Positions 23,100 through 35,208 of a stretch of 64,000 bases of DNA are shown here, piece after piece. The notes beneath the pieces are model-generated. The model worked only from the letters and a program-made list of their open reading frames with translations, searched no databases and was not told the DNA's origin. This DNA is from Asterella californica (taxonomy: Eukaryota; Streptophyta; Marchantiopsida; Marchantiales; Aytoniaceae): the NCBI GenBank assembly GCA_036924285.1, contig JAYKYS010000001.1, positions 40,051,501 through 40,115,500 on the forward strand, written 5' to 3'. The position numbers and the translations under genes were made by a program. Within the stretch, counting starts at the first letter, position 1, and every line of letters starts with the position of its first letter.

Positions 23100-24469
23100 G
23101 GCACACTAAGAGTTACATACGTAAGACGGAGGTCTTAGCTCGGACTCGGAGCGCTTCCGCGAGTGAAGACGTCTGGTTAACAGTTTCAAACGTCATAAAG
23201 CGGACGGCGTCTGGAACTGGAAGTGTAAGCTGTAGAAATTTAATAGATTACCTTGTACCATACAAACTCTGTAGAACTCTACCACCTCATGCTTTGGTTT
23301 TTCTCGCCGGCAATAAGCTCGGTACATACCTCATCGTTGTCGTGCTTACAAGGATATTTAAGCCTTACATTCTAGTTGCAGACAGCTGAGTTGCAGGAGC
23401 TAAATGTAAACTTTTCTGTACAATTCTCGCTTTTCTTCTCGCTAGTCCCGACACTCTCCGGCTCTTGACCCGAAGCACATCTCCAGAAAAGGTTCCCCTT
23501 CAGAGGTTTAGAGTGCGATGCGGCAGAGAAATATGCAAGCTGGTTGATTTTAATTTAGAATTTAATGCAGAACTGAAAGAACTGGGGTCAAATATAATTA
23601 AGAAAGTTGAGAATACATCACAAGTTGATCAGAACGATAGTGTGCACCTAGGACATAGTGGGGAAGACGTTGGTTAGACTTGAGGTTACCAAATCGCAAA
23701 AACTCTTGAGTGTCGTCATTTCACCCGATCGTAACCACGCACGCACAAAAGCTGATAGTTGTGGAGGACTATATACCGGTTCAGTGGTTCGCATGCACGA
23801 TACTGCATATGCAAAGAATGAGCAAACGTCTCTGATACGTTTGTAGCAGCATCGGCAATAAATGCTTGCTGACTACAAGAAGCATAAACCACCGGCAGCG
23901 TTGTTTCCCCAGCCTCAGGAACACCTATCCTCTGCTTTAGGGCGGGTCTACCTTCCTCTTGACGACAGCTCCATGATACACCACTACTGCATCCTCTGAC
24001 GCACGGTAGAACAGATGTCAACTGAACCATCCGAGTGATATTTAGACTCCGTGAGGCTCATCCGAGCATTTGTCCGAGGTCTCGAGGCAAAAGAACCGAG
24101 ACTTGAGAAGACTGCCACGGACGAGCCAGAAATCATTTACTTCCTAGGTTGTCTTACGCAGGTCCAGAAGGTGTTGTGAAGGCGCATTGTTGCGCATCTA
24201 ATCCTCTATTCCCTACAAAATTCTATTCTCTATCAAAATTCACCTGATTTCTCAGTTGCTGAGAAACAATAGCTCCGGTCAATTCGACGTCCAGCGAATG
24301 GGCCGCAGTTCACTCTTCCAGGACCGTTCCTCTAAGACCTATGAGGACTCCACGAATCCGCTTATCACATTCCAAACGCTCACCACTTCTGAGTAATTAC
24401 CTACAGACGTAATTTACGTCAGTGACCACGCTAGTTATGATCTTGTCCATAACTAATCAGAGGATCTAA
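23100..24469. other. Intergenic region between helicase and lysozyme
   Basis: It lies downstream of the helicase stop. Short ORFs on both strands (for example 23716-24030 minus) show no domain. Positions 23474-23580 are a dispersed copy of a repeat that is tandem inside helicase intron 10 (shared GAGAAATATGCAAGCTG). The part nearest 24469 probably includes the helicase 3' UTR. Confidence 0.5.
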
Positions 24470-27400
24470 CTACAGTGGCACCTTCTCTTCGTCAATAAGC
24501 AATTGAGCTATTGACGTGATCACTTCATTTGTCCTTGCAGATATTGTACCCTGCAATGTAAAATGAATCAGAAGGTATTTCCGTCCTTCAAACATAGCAT
24601 GAAATTTAGAAATACGTCTACACGTTCGGCAGCTAACATTCTGCAGAAATGAGGTCACAGCAATGCAAAAAGCTATCTTATGAGTCGCAACCTTAGCAGT
24701 TACCTGCGCAACAAGCTCATTAAGATCCGCTTTGGGAGTGCCATCATTCACTTCTTGCTGAATGCCAAACGGACCGGAAAGACAAGACGGTCCTCGCTTA
24801 TCTAAATACCTGTGGGGTTTTAATATGTTCGTCCAGCAAAGCGTCGAGCGCGCCACGCAGGTTCTTGAACAGGACTGCTGTTTGTGCAGCAGAATTCATC
24901 TCAAGCCACTGATCAACTGTAACACGGCCAGTCTGTTTCAAAGCAACGCACTCATTCAGTCTTCAGTAAAAGGAAATTTTGCCCAACTACAAGTCTCGGA
25001 TTTGCCTTTCTATAACACTGTTGAGACTACACGAGGAGAAGACGACCTCAGCAGGAGGAGGAAAGGAGCTGCGCTAGGAGTGGTGGTGGTGGGTCGGTTC
25101 AAGACCCCGTATCCCTCCGGAGCAAACACTTCTAGCTCTTCACGGCTTAGGTAGAAACACAAACTGAACCCTTCACAGAGTTTGACAAGCCACACACCTG
25201 ATGTTGGACACTGATCGCTCCGCCAAACAACAGAAGTGCGTAAGGAGAGATGACGGTTGTATCTCGCAGATACACTCGACTGGTCTCCACCTGCACACAC
25301 ACATGTAGAAGAGGTAAAGGTTAGTTCATTATCTTCCTGGTTCCACACATTGAAATCCCAAAAAATTGGCATCCGACATCCACGATGATCTAAGCAGAAA
25401 ATACGGCAACCCAATAGCTGAAGTCAAATCTTCAACTCTTACAGACGGAAGAAATGACTGCCCAGAAAAGTATATGTTCCACAAACACTGCCAAAATAAC
25501 TTTGCACCATTGTGCATTGAAGAATAGGTGAATGTTTACCTTCTCGTGATACACCAAAAATGGTTGCCGAAACTCAACGACGTTGTGGTTGATAGAAGTT
25601 GGATGTATAAATACTTCCCTCCGTCCATCTTTCCAGCGTGGTCGCCCTCCAGATGAAAGTCCAGCCCGACGAGTAAGTGCACTGGCATGACCCGATCGAA
25701 CACTTTCCTCCTCCATGGCGGCTACATTGGGGTATAACCCTGCACATAATGCTGCCTGGGGAGGACTGACCATAACCTTCTCAGGATGCGACTTCAAGGG
25801 ACATGTTAAACAATTCAAGTCAAACCCTTTCTCGTGAATCTAATTACTGGAGGAAGACTCCAAACTGGTCCAGGACGAGGGCAGTAATCGAAGACGTACC
25901 TTCACGACTGACGCATGTGTAGCGTTTCGGTTGAAACTTTGGTTTGGATCATTTATAAGGTATTCAAAATTCCCCTTTTTGCCTCTATCACCCTGAACAA
26001 CAGTTTTACGTCAACAGTATGAGCTACTCGCAAGAGCTCGAACAGTCCTACCAATGACATTACACAAGGTGGAGGTTTTCTTTGGAGAATCACCTATCCG
26101 TGTAAGCAACATACCCGAAGAACTTGAATAAATCCGATGTCTGCCAACAGCGAAGCAAACTGATTCCTCATATCCCTGCCAAATATACAAATGCAAGGTT
26201 ATACACCAAACATTCCGCTATACTGATCTCAACTCCACTATAACTGAACACTCCGAGCTGTCTGACACTCGCCGGGGTTTATGAATGCAGCGAAAAGCGA
26301 GCACATTTCAATGCAGGTCTACTCCATGAAAGGCCAAATTAAAATGATTTACGAAAGGCAAAAGGATTCTCCTTGCGCTTCCGCTGTCGGAGGTTCGTTA
26401 CCTTAGCATCACCAAAGTAGACACACTAAGAAAATTGTTGGTGCAAAAGTCCCGTGCAGCTCGTGATCCTTTCTGCGAAACATTAAAGGACCATAAGCTC
26501 ACCCTTCTAAATCGAATTCTAGTTCCTACATAATGGGAGATATCCTGGCCTTCTCCCGACTAAACTCACCAACGTGGCAAGAGTGCTCCATCCGTTGTAG
26601 GCAGCGATCATTGCCAGGTGATCTGACTGTTGTCCAGAGGCGATATTGCCACCGACTCCGTCTTTTTCCTTATCAGAAACAAGTGCTTGCTTTGCCCTCT
26701 CAGCAGCCTCTCTCTGGGACCAGGGGACAGCCAACCATTAACCTTCAGACCTTGAAGTTCACAACGTTGAACAAATCGGCCTAGAATTTTTCAGTTGATA
26801 AATAAAATAGGGTAACATAGATTATAAGCTGAGACACAGCGGAAACTTTCAACGCTTGAACACTTCTTTACTGGCACGGGCATTGACCCCATAACCAAAC
26901 ATGTTTGACTAAGAACTCCCCCCGTAATCAGGAGATCAATTCCTTTGCGGAATATGCTATATTCCAACACTAATTGACCAGAACAGGTCCCATGTTCTAC
27001 TCCCAGTTGCGCATACGGGATCTATATCATGTGGAAATTGTGGCAGGAAAGTTTCATGTGCGGCGTTCACCAAATTTCAGAGAAAGAAACCTGATCTTGT
27101 GGGGATATGAAAGGAGACTTGTGGCTGAGACAAGCTGCAATCGTAAGAACCGGGCCAAGACATCCAAGAACTGCCCCAAAAAGCATCATCTGCGCAGTTG
27201 AACATACCAAGATGAGAACCCGAAAGCAAGGAATACGCAAATAAGAAACTGAGCCCGCTTCGCCATGATGTAATGCTTTGCTCAAAGTATCTCCAGCCCT
27301 AATGAGTGAATACTGTCAGTAACCTCAGAAAATTTAACCCTCTGCTACAGGACAAGAGAAAGGAATTCCACGAACCTTTCCAACTCGACAATCAACTGGA

Positions 27401-30400
27401 AGGTTCGCTAAGTGGTACCCAAGAGAAGTTAGATTCTCATCTTCATCCAGTGCTCCAACCTAAGGACAGGGGATCATGTAAACTTGGTGTACAAGAAGAC
27501 ACACAGGACAAAGAGCCAACGTGGATGCCGCTCACTACCACTGGAATGCGCGAATTCAGTGCGACAAACGAAACTCGCTACTATTCTGCAGTAAAACTTC
27601 AAAGATAATTATGCGAATCCCTGAACTACAGGAGTACCTGACGAAGAGTATCGATTGAACTGAGAACAGCCTCTGCTTTCGGAGGCTCCAAGGCCTGAAC
27701 GTACAACAGTTAACACATATTCGTACAGGGAGAATGGCAGATAGATTGAAGAATCACGCTCACGCAATTAGGTAGCCCGCAAGAACCCGGTAAAGTACAT
27801 ACTCGGTAGCAAACAGGGGCAGAATACCGGAGTTAACAGATATTCATACGTCGAGAATGGTCGATTTTATCAAGGACCACTCTCTAGTATAGAGGTAACC
27901 CGCAAGTAACCCGGCCAAGTATATAGCAAGTAGCCAATAGGTGCAGAATACCAGACTTAAACATATATTCATACATCGAGAACTGCAGATACCACTTTCT
28001 AGTACATAGGTAACCCACAAGTAACCCGGCTGAGTACATAGCAAGTGGCAAACAGGGGCCGAATGTGCGCTAACTTGCTAAGTGAAGTTATCTTCATACG
28101 TCGAGAATGGCAGATATGCTCAAGGACCACTCTCTAGTATAGGGGTATCACGCAATTAGACCAGCCAAGTAGACAGTGAGAATCAATTAGGGGCCGAATG
28201 TGTGCTAACAATGCCGAGCGGAGTTAGCGAATTGTTATATAACCTGAGGGTGTGCCGATGGAGATGTGTAGTGCGAAGCACATTTCCAGAATAGGTTCCA
28301 CTCGGTATGTCGTCGAATTCGATAAGACAATGACAAGAGAACCAAATACAGTATGCTCCAAAGGCTAAATGCAAACCCCCATGCAGAAATGAAGACAAAC
28401 TAGATTTGTCTACTGCAATGTTGAAAGAAGCGAAAGTTATCAAATGATAACGTAGATAGCACTGAACCATAGAATCCATTGCAAGAAACGAAGGCTATCC
28501 AAGCAGAACGTAGATACCGATAACCATAGAATCTAATGCAGGAGTTGAGGAGCACGAATTCAGTGAGTGAATAGAGGAGAAGGCAGACAGAGGTAGTAAA
28601 AGAAGAGCCTGTATTTGCTAAGTGAAGTTAGCCAATTGTTTGTAACCGAAGGGTGTGCCGATCGGAATGTATAGTGCGAGGCACATTTCTAGAAAAGGTT
28701 CCCCTGCGATCCAGCAGAGAAATATGCAAGCTGATCGACTCTAATGCAGAACAGCAATTACTGTAATTTTTACTGGAAAAACTGGACTTGACCAGAACGA
28801 TGGCGATAATAGAATGATACAGCCAAAACGCAAAAGAAGAGCGTTACTTTAAATGAGTTCAAGGGCAAGATTTATCGAGTGAAATCAGCTAGCAGACAGG
28901 CAGAAGATAAAAAACAGAGAATAGAGGAAGAACTTTTGCCACAGGGTCACTGATGCATGTTTACCAGAGTTTAACATAAATTCATACGTCGACAATGTCA
29001 GATGTGCGCTAACTTGCAAAGGGGAGTTAGCCATTTGCTTGTAACCCAAGGACGTGCCGATGGGAATGTGTAGTAAGAAGCACATTTCCCGTAAAGGTTC
29101 CCCTTGGTATAAAGTTCAATGCGACTCCCAGAAAACAAATGCAGTATGTATGGATGCAATCTGACCGATTCTAATGGAAAATGTCTAATGCAGAAGTGAA
29201 AACAACTGGAGTTCTGTACTAAAATAGTGAAATAAGCCGTCAAGGCGAACGTAGATTGAGATAGCCAAAAGTATCCCGGGAAGAAGTGAGTTAGTTTAAG
29301 TGCGCTGAGGAGCACCAATTTAGCGAGTAAATTCAGGGGGAACACATTCAGAGGTAGTAGTAAAGGAAGAAAATATTTATGCCAGTACGTCACTGATGAT
29401 TTTAGGTACTGAGTAGGTGTACACTCAAGAACCTAATTACCACAATATACACTCGGAACATGCAGCAGAACACACTTTACTTACCCGCAACAGCAGGTAG
29501 TTTAACATAGTAAGTTTCTGTTACTGCTACAAACTCCAAGTTAGTCTCCGCAGAAAAATGATCGCATCATGCAAAGACGTTCAGTTCGACAAATGCAAGC
29601 AGGGAATTCACCTTGTCAAGGAAAGCGGATATGGTGCCAAGCCGTAAAAGTTTGATTTGCAGACACAGCTCCACAAGGGGGACTCTTAAAATCTCTGGGA
29701 GCTGGAATGGGCGCATCAACTTTTCGAAACGGTTCCTAGTGAAAAGGCAATAACAGTGTCCAGCCTTAACACGACCAGCTCTTCCACTACGCTGCTTAGC
29801 ATTCGCTTGTGAAATCCATGCTTCAACCATGCTGGACATCCCTCTGCGTGGGTCGAACCGATTTTCTTTGTGTTTTCCAGAGTCAATGACATGTACGACA
29901 TCATCAATCGTAATACTGGTTTCAGCAATGTTTGTAGCGAGGACAACCTTTCTAAGACCATTGGGAGGTGTCTGGAAAACTCTTCGCTGGTCAGAAGACG
30001 CAACAGACGAGTGTAATGGAAGTAACCACTCCGATGCCGATCCACTAAACCTTCTTGAGACTGCAAGTCTATCCCACAAAAACTGTATTTCTGCCATTCC
30101 AGGCAAGAATACAAGGATGGCTCCAGCTTCACCTTCATCATCTATGTGAATAATCAAGTCCTCAAGAAGATCATAGTCAATCACATCTTCGTTCAAATTT
30201 GCTAAATTGGCCCGGGTTTTCTCACTGTATCTGCTGTACAAATCCCTATCGTAAAAACGATTGACGGCCGCCTCCGCCAGAGAAGAATCATCTCCCCAAC
30301 CAGACTGGACTAGACTTTGCCGTCCCCTGCTGCTGTCCACTATGTTCCTCCCTGTCGTTTTCTTATTTGCCTTATAGTCATTATGCATAGCTGCTGGAGA

Positions 30401-33400
30401 GTCGGTACTGAGACTGTATTCCAGTTCGTCATGCACATCTTCCAGGTAGTGGGTGGTTACGGGGAACGTCCGACCTTTAGCTTCGATTACAGGACAATCT
30501 CCAAAGTACTGGGAGAAAAGATCGGAGTCAAGAGTTGCTGACATGAGAATGAGTTTGAGAGGCGAACCTCCTAACCTTCTCCGCTCCAGCAAGTCTTTCA
30601 GAATGACAAGTAGAAAATCACCCAACACTGTGCGCTCGTGAACTTCATCAACTACAATGTGAGAAACGGCATCCAAGTCCCGATCTCCACCAAGGCGTCG
30701 TAGCAGAATACCCGTGGTACAGAACAGAAGTTTTGTTCCCGAGTTCCATGCAGTATCCAATCGTACTTGATAACCCACGAGCGTCCCACTGCTCCCAGGT
30801 GAAGGCTCGCAACGTTCCACAGCTACTCTTTCTGCTACAGATATTGCAGCGATTCGTCTAGGCTGGGTGCATACGACGTTACAGTATCCACCCTGCCCAG
30901 CACCAATCATCTCGTCCAAGATATACTGGGGTACCTGTGTTGTTTTACCGCAACCTGTTTCACCACTTACAACGACAACATCGTGCTGTTCAAGTTGTTT
31001 AAGGAACTCGTGTTTCTTCAAAGCCATCGGAAGACCAGCTCGAGAATCAAGCATGGTTTTGTAGTTTTTAGTTTTCCTCTTGTCCTCCATTACTCTCTTG
31101 AGGTGCAAGCTTTCTGATCTTTTCTGGGAGTCACTCTTACTGTCTCTGCGTCCCTCGGTTACTGGTTTCGCAGGTGCTGCATTTTTTTCTTCAACCTCAG
31201 CCTCTTGGTCCTGTAATTCTGCAGCACTGATTCCAGAAGTAGGTCCACGAGAGATGCTTGATTGCACAAGGGAATCAAGAAATGAGGTCCTCCGGTCTTC
31301 TTCCCCTTTAAGCTCCTTAGTCCGTGAATTTTGACCTGTGCAAGAGAAAAGTCAATGCACCCTTTATGTTAAGAACAAACCAAACCTAGTGGATCTATTC
31401 AAGGTGAAGGAACGGAAACAAGAATCTACCAAAAAAGAAAGAGATGCGATACCAAAACAGCTGAAGTGGACACACGTTCGTAGAAAATAGTGTGTAGAAG
31501 TAATATAACCTGAAGTCTGCCATTGGAGACACATGGTCCGATAGGGTTCCGGTAAAATTCGGTGTAAGGGGAGATCAGGAAGCAGCGTACAGAGTGCCCA
31601 CGTTGCAACTGCATTTTGGGCATCCTGAGGTGGTTGAAGAAAGTCAGCTTACACACGGAAATTGAGAAGGTCAAGGCAGGTGCTACTTGTTGTCACGACT
31701 GCTATAAAAATAGGACAAGATGTAGTATCTGGAGTGACTGGTGAAATTCTTGAACTTACAGATATCGATTCGAAGTAATCTTCCATATCTGGAAGCTTAC
31801 AGAGGACTGGACCTCCAACTATTTTGTTCTTTCCCCGCCCTACTGTTGGCCTCGTAACAGTTACCGTGTAAGCACACAACCGGCCTTTTGGTGGTAGCTT
31901 CTCGTATTTTGGAGCCGCCCAGGCGTTCTTCTGACAGTGCTGCTGGAGGACAGCTTTCGGTTGTCTCAAAGTCTCCTCCTGCCAGTGGAAACCCCGCACG
32001 GTGAGGAAGAGATCGGCAAAGAAGCAACGCGATTCAAGTAGAGTACCATCATAAGTGGGGGGAGAAAATGGCGAGTCAACACGTTTGACGACAACCAGCC
32101 TACTCAAGGTGGGTTTCTCACATATACAGACATCTAACAGGACTAAAGAGGGGAGCACAAAATCCACGACCATAGTTGCTGTCTGTGTGAAACTGTGAGA
32201 GAAGGCATTTTTACCAAAAGACACACGAACGGGACAAACAACAATTCATAGTCTTTCCAGTTCTCTGAAAACCCAAAGGAAACGTCTGTTCAGTTAAACC
32301 TCCTGCCTTATGAACACACCTGCGACGGTAGCTGACTCGCTCTTTTACTCGGTGGAATCTGCTTTCTTTTACTGCCGTCTTTCTCCATTCCCGACGAAGA
32401 AAGTTTCTCTGCCTTTTGAATAGCCACTACAGTTTCTGGTAGAGTTTGTTCAGCGGCTTCCTCCTCATCAAACATACTCAAGATGCCACCCTCTTCATCC
32501 TCAGCAGATTCTGCTTGTTTCGCCGGAGGTTTAGCTTCACTCTCTGCTGCTTTTTCCAGAGAGTTCCCTTCGTTAGCGGCCACCGCACTTTGATCCAGAG
32601 CACCAACTTCTGTAAGTACACCTGCCGTCTCACTCACTACTTCAGTTGTCCGATCGGGGACCAAAGTTACTTCTACGGTCTGCTCTTCCAACTTGCCGTC
32701 CCTCTCCGATACTTCCTCTTCCTCCATATCCTGCTTGCTCTCCTCCAGTGCCGGAGACCTCGCCCAGTCTGGCAACTTTGTCCGCTTCAAACTCACGAAG
32801 CTGGGTCCTCTTGACTTCCCACCTTTCTTGTTGCCACGCTGTTTACCAACCAATGCAGCATATGAGGTTCCTACAGAATGCTGATCAGCATCATAGTCGG
32901 GAGTCCCTGTACTGACCCCTAAACTAGGAAAGGCACTGTCCTTTAGACCCGCAACCTCTTCGCTCTCTCCAAGGCCAGGGAAGGCACTCTCCTTCAGACC
33001 TGCAACTTTTCTGGTCTCTCCTAGACTTGGGAAAGCACTCTGTTTCCAACCAGCCACCTTCGTGCTTTCTCCCAGGCTAGGAAAGTCGCCCTCCTTTAAT
33101 CCCGCAAGCTTCTTGGTCCCACCAAGACTCGGAAAGTCACTTTCTTTGAGACCTGAAAACTTCTGTGAATTGGCTGCCAGCGTCTTGTTGAGGGTATCCT
33201 CCGACAATCCTGTCATCGAACGTAGACTTTAATCCTTCTGAAGGGCAGGCTACGTCACCTTTTCTTTAACTTGACGCTCCTGGACACACGAAGTACGGCA
33301 GGAGGAAGGGAAGAGGATGGATGAAGTAGTGAACTACTCAGCGAAGACAGTTTGGTAACACACCTAATGCAGACATCTCCTGCCGTAACTCACGAATCAG

Positions 33401-35208
33401 GCGACCAGCAGCCGTCTGCTTCTCCTTATCCGCTCTCTCCTTCGCCTGAGCTGCAACCTGCTTTGCCTTCTGCAACTCTTGAGCAAGTGAAAGAGCACGT
33501 GTCTTTGGATCCACAACCTGAAAGACATAAACTACAGTCATCAAACCTCAACATTGGCTTGAGGTCTCAAACCTCTCCAACTATTACTCCAAAGGAAGTG
33601 TGTAAATTTGATACATGGGACAAAACTGCCGTGCTCAAAGTAGGACGCAACTGCTCACCTGCCGTTTCTGCTTGCGCCTGTTTTGTTCATTTGGATCGGC
33701 AAAGACCTGCAAACGAGAAAGGTTCGATATACTGTCAACACAACACCTTCATTCAGCAGGTCCGTGGCGGACATGCAGCAAACACAACTATGTCCAAAAC
33801 CCTCTGAACAAGGAAGAAGAAGTTAGTTCCCATCATTCAATCCACCAAGGGTTTAGGGTAATAAGCTCATATTTGTTCAGTCACTTCGTGAAAACAAGAA
33901 GTGCAAACATCCTACCTCCCAGTCCGAATCGCCACCGCTACCTGCTTCACTGTTCTCTGAATCTTCCTGCGTCCATAGGCAGACGATATACAAATCTTAA
34001 TGTAAAATGATACAACAACGTACGTCTGAACATATACCCTTAGATGTAACAGTACGAAGGGACCAGTTCCTCATAGTAGTTGAATCAGTAAAAGACAGAG
34101 CCCAGCTAAGAAGTAGCAGAAGCAAGCTCATATCTCTAGAGCACAGTGACTAATCAGTATCTACTGTTATCCTGAATAAGGAGTAGAAGCGAAGAGTAAC
34201 CATATAAAGTTTTCCCCAAACGGTACAGACCTCTTCTTGTTGTGCTAAGTAGCGCTTGATCCAATCAGCTTGTTCGGCTTTTACATCTTTCTCAGGTTTC
34301 TTCTCCTTGATAACCGGTTTAATCGCAGGTTCTGTAGGTCTTTCCACCTCATCTTGCTGTAGAGAAGGAGTCCAGTCCGGTCGCGCCATCGCAAGAACTT
34401 GTATAGATCCTCCTACACGCCCCATGTGCCGACCAACACAAGTTCAACGGACGCCCTATACAAACCAATTAGAAAATTTAAGGAATAAAACTAACCGAAT
34501 CCCGAACTTGAGTGAGAATTTACCAACTGTACTCACTGAAATGCGAATAGGACTCGCGTCCTGGCGGAGTTCTGGTGATTAGAATACCGACCCTCAATAT
34601 CTGCAGCTCGGACTCCACTCGAGAACTTGATTGGCATTTCATCCGCAGGCAGATTCAAGCATAACCAATCCAACGCTGCTTCCAAAGTTGCCTCACCCTG
34701 GAAACTCAATCTCACAGACGATCAGATATCAATCATCAAGCTATCAAGAACCGATGGCTTGTGAATTAAACTGCAAGAACAGTTCATCAAGGCTTTTACT
34801 CATTGAAGACGTAGATTCAAGTCACCGTCGCTGAAACGTACGAAATGGAGAAGTTCTTCAACACAAGTACAAGTTATCGATACTTACCACAGGAAGAGTG
34901 GCTAACCCCATCTCAATTTGAGACGCAGAAAATCCTTCGGAAAGAAGAATGTCGTAAATTTTACGAAGGCGCCTTTGGGCTTGCCTCTTCTGACCTTCAG
35001 ACAGATCCTCCTGCTGCTTTACTGGGGCAGCAGGATATTGCCCTCCTCCTGTATTTGCCAGAAGCTGGCGTAGCTTTCTCTCATTTTCAGACGAGATTTG
35101 AACCTGAGCCCCACCCTTACCGGCACCCTTGCTTGTTACTGGCTCTCCAGCCTTGCCACTAGCATTTTTCTTCCCCTTTTGCTGCTGTGGCTGTTTCTTA
35201 GGAGCCAT
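24470..35208 (-). CDS. DExH-box RNA helicase, plant DExH4/DExH7 group (DHX29-like)
   Basis: 22 exons by manual splicing: 35208-34888, 34697-34592, 34412-34231, 33966-33916, 33706-33659, 33517-33364, 33209-32320, 31978-31760, 31624-31510, 31335-29612, 27693-27637, 27459-27376, 27189-27091, 26713-26570, 26472-26402, 26175-26115, 25992-25900, 25755-25540, 25290-25198, 24932-24810, 24757-24704, 24550-24470. The sum is 4986 nt, 1661 residues, with one frame throughout. Domains in order: Lys/Gln-rich start; UBA-like region ([14 protein letters not shown], then [10 protein letters not shown]); coiled coil; five FPSLG repeats; a region like the DHX29 dsRBD (exons 8-9); helicase core with [26 protein letters not shown] and QRSGRAGR (exon 10); then HA2 and OB-fold regions ending near [19 protein letters not shown]29-type helicases help 40S ribosomes scan structured leaders; that role here is inferred. 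The 54-bp exon 21 is the least certain. Confidence 0.9.
27716..28110. repeat. Tandem repeat, about 123-bp period, in intron 10
   Basis: Units begin near 27716, 27839, 27963 and 28088 with ATATTCATAC(G/A)TCGAGAA-like sequence. They share AAGGACCACTCTCTAGTATA, GTAACCCGCAAGTAACCCGG-like and AGCAA(A/C)CAGGGGC(A/C)GAAT blocks. The units have diverged from each other. Confidence 0.78.
28180..29400. repeat. Tandem repeat, about 400-bp period, in intron 10
   Basis: The block GTGTGCCGATGGGAATGTGTAG...AAGCACATTTCC...AAAGGTTCCCC recurs at about 28250, 28653 and 29053. The units are preceded by a common GTTAGCCAATTGTTTGTAACC-like stretch. Part of the unit is also found once outside the gene at 23474-23580. 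Confidence 0.78.
32905..33159 (-). repeat. Coding 51-bp tandem repeat (17-residue FPSLG units) in helicase exon 7
   Basis: Five consecutive 17-residue units with consensus (L/V)AGLKES(D/A)FPSLGE(S/T)xK. The DNA units have diverged at synonymous positions (for example different Leu and Ser codons), while F, P, L and G are kept. That suggests selection on the peptide rather than a recent DNA slip. The array lies in the disordered region before the helicase core. Confidence 0.92.

Larger units (their letters stand above)
27694..29611 (-). other. Helicase intron 10 (1.9 kb)
   Basis: It lies between the exon ending ISAFLDK and the exon starting ALEPPKAEA, with GT donor at 29611-29610 and AG acceptor at 27695-27694. 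At about 1.9 kb it is several times longer than the other introns of the gene. It is built largely from two families of tandem repeat. Confidence 0.85.

Noticed and set aside
23716..24030. 104-residue minus-strand ORF with six cysteines, considered as a secreted peptide
   Set aside because: No signal peptide and no recognisable Cys spacing; it lies in the 3' flank of the helicase gene.
24470..24856. 128-residue ORF reading through the helicase 3' end as a separate gene
   Set aside because: It spans exons 20 to 22 and the introns between them; the exons join in one frame with the rest of the helicase.
29716..30141. 141-residue minus-strand ORF in another frame within the helicase
   Set aside because: It is an alternative-frame shadow of exon 10, where all helicase motifs are read in the main frame.
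35208..35208. Chloroplast transit peptide at the start of the helicase (family members are sometimes annotated chloroplastic)
   Set aside because: The N-terminus is Lys/Gln-rich ([14 protein letters not shown]) rather than Ser/Thr-rich, and the DHX29-like layout fits the cytosol better.
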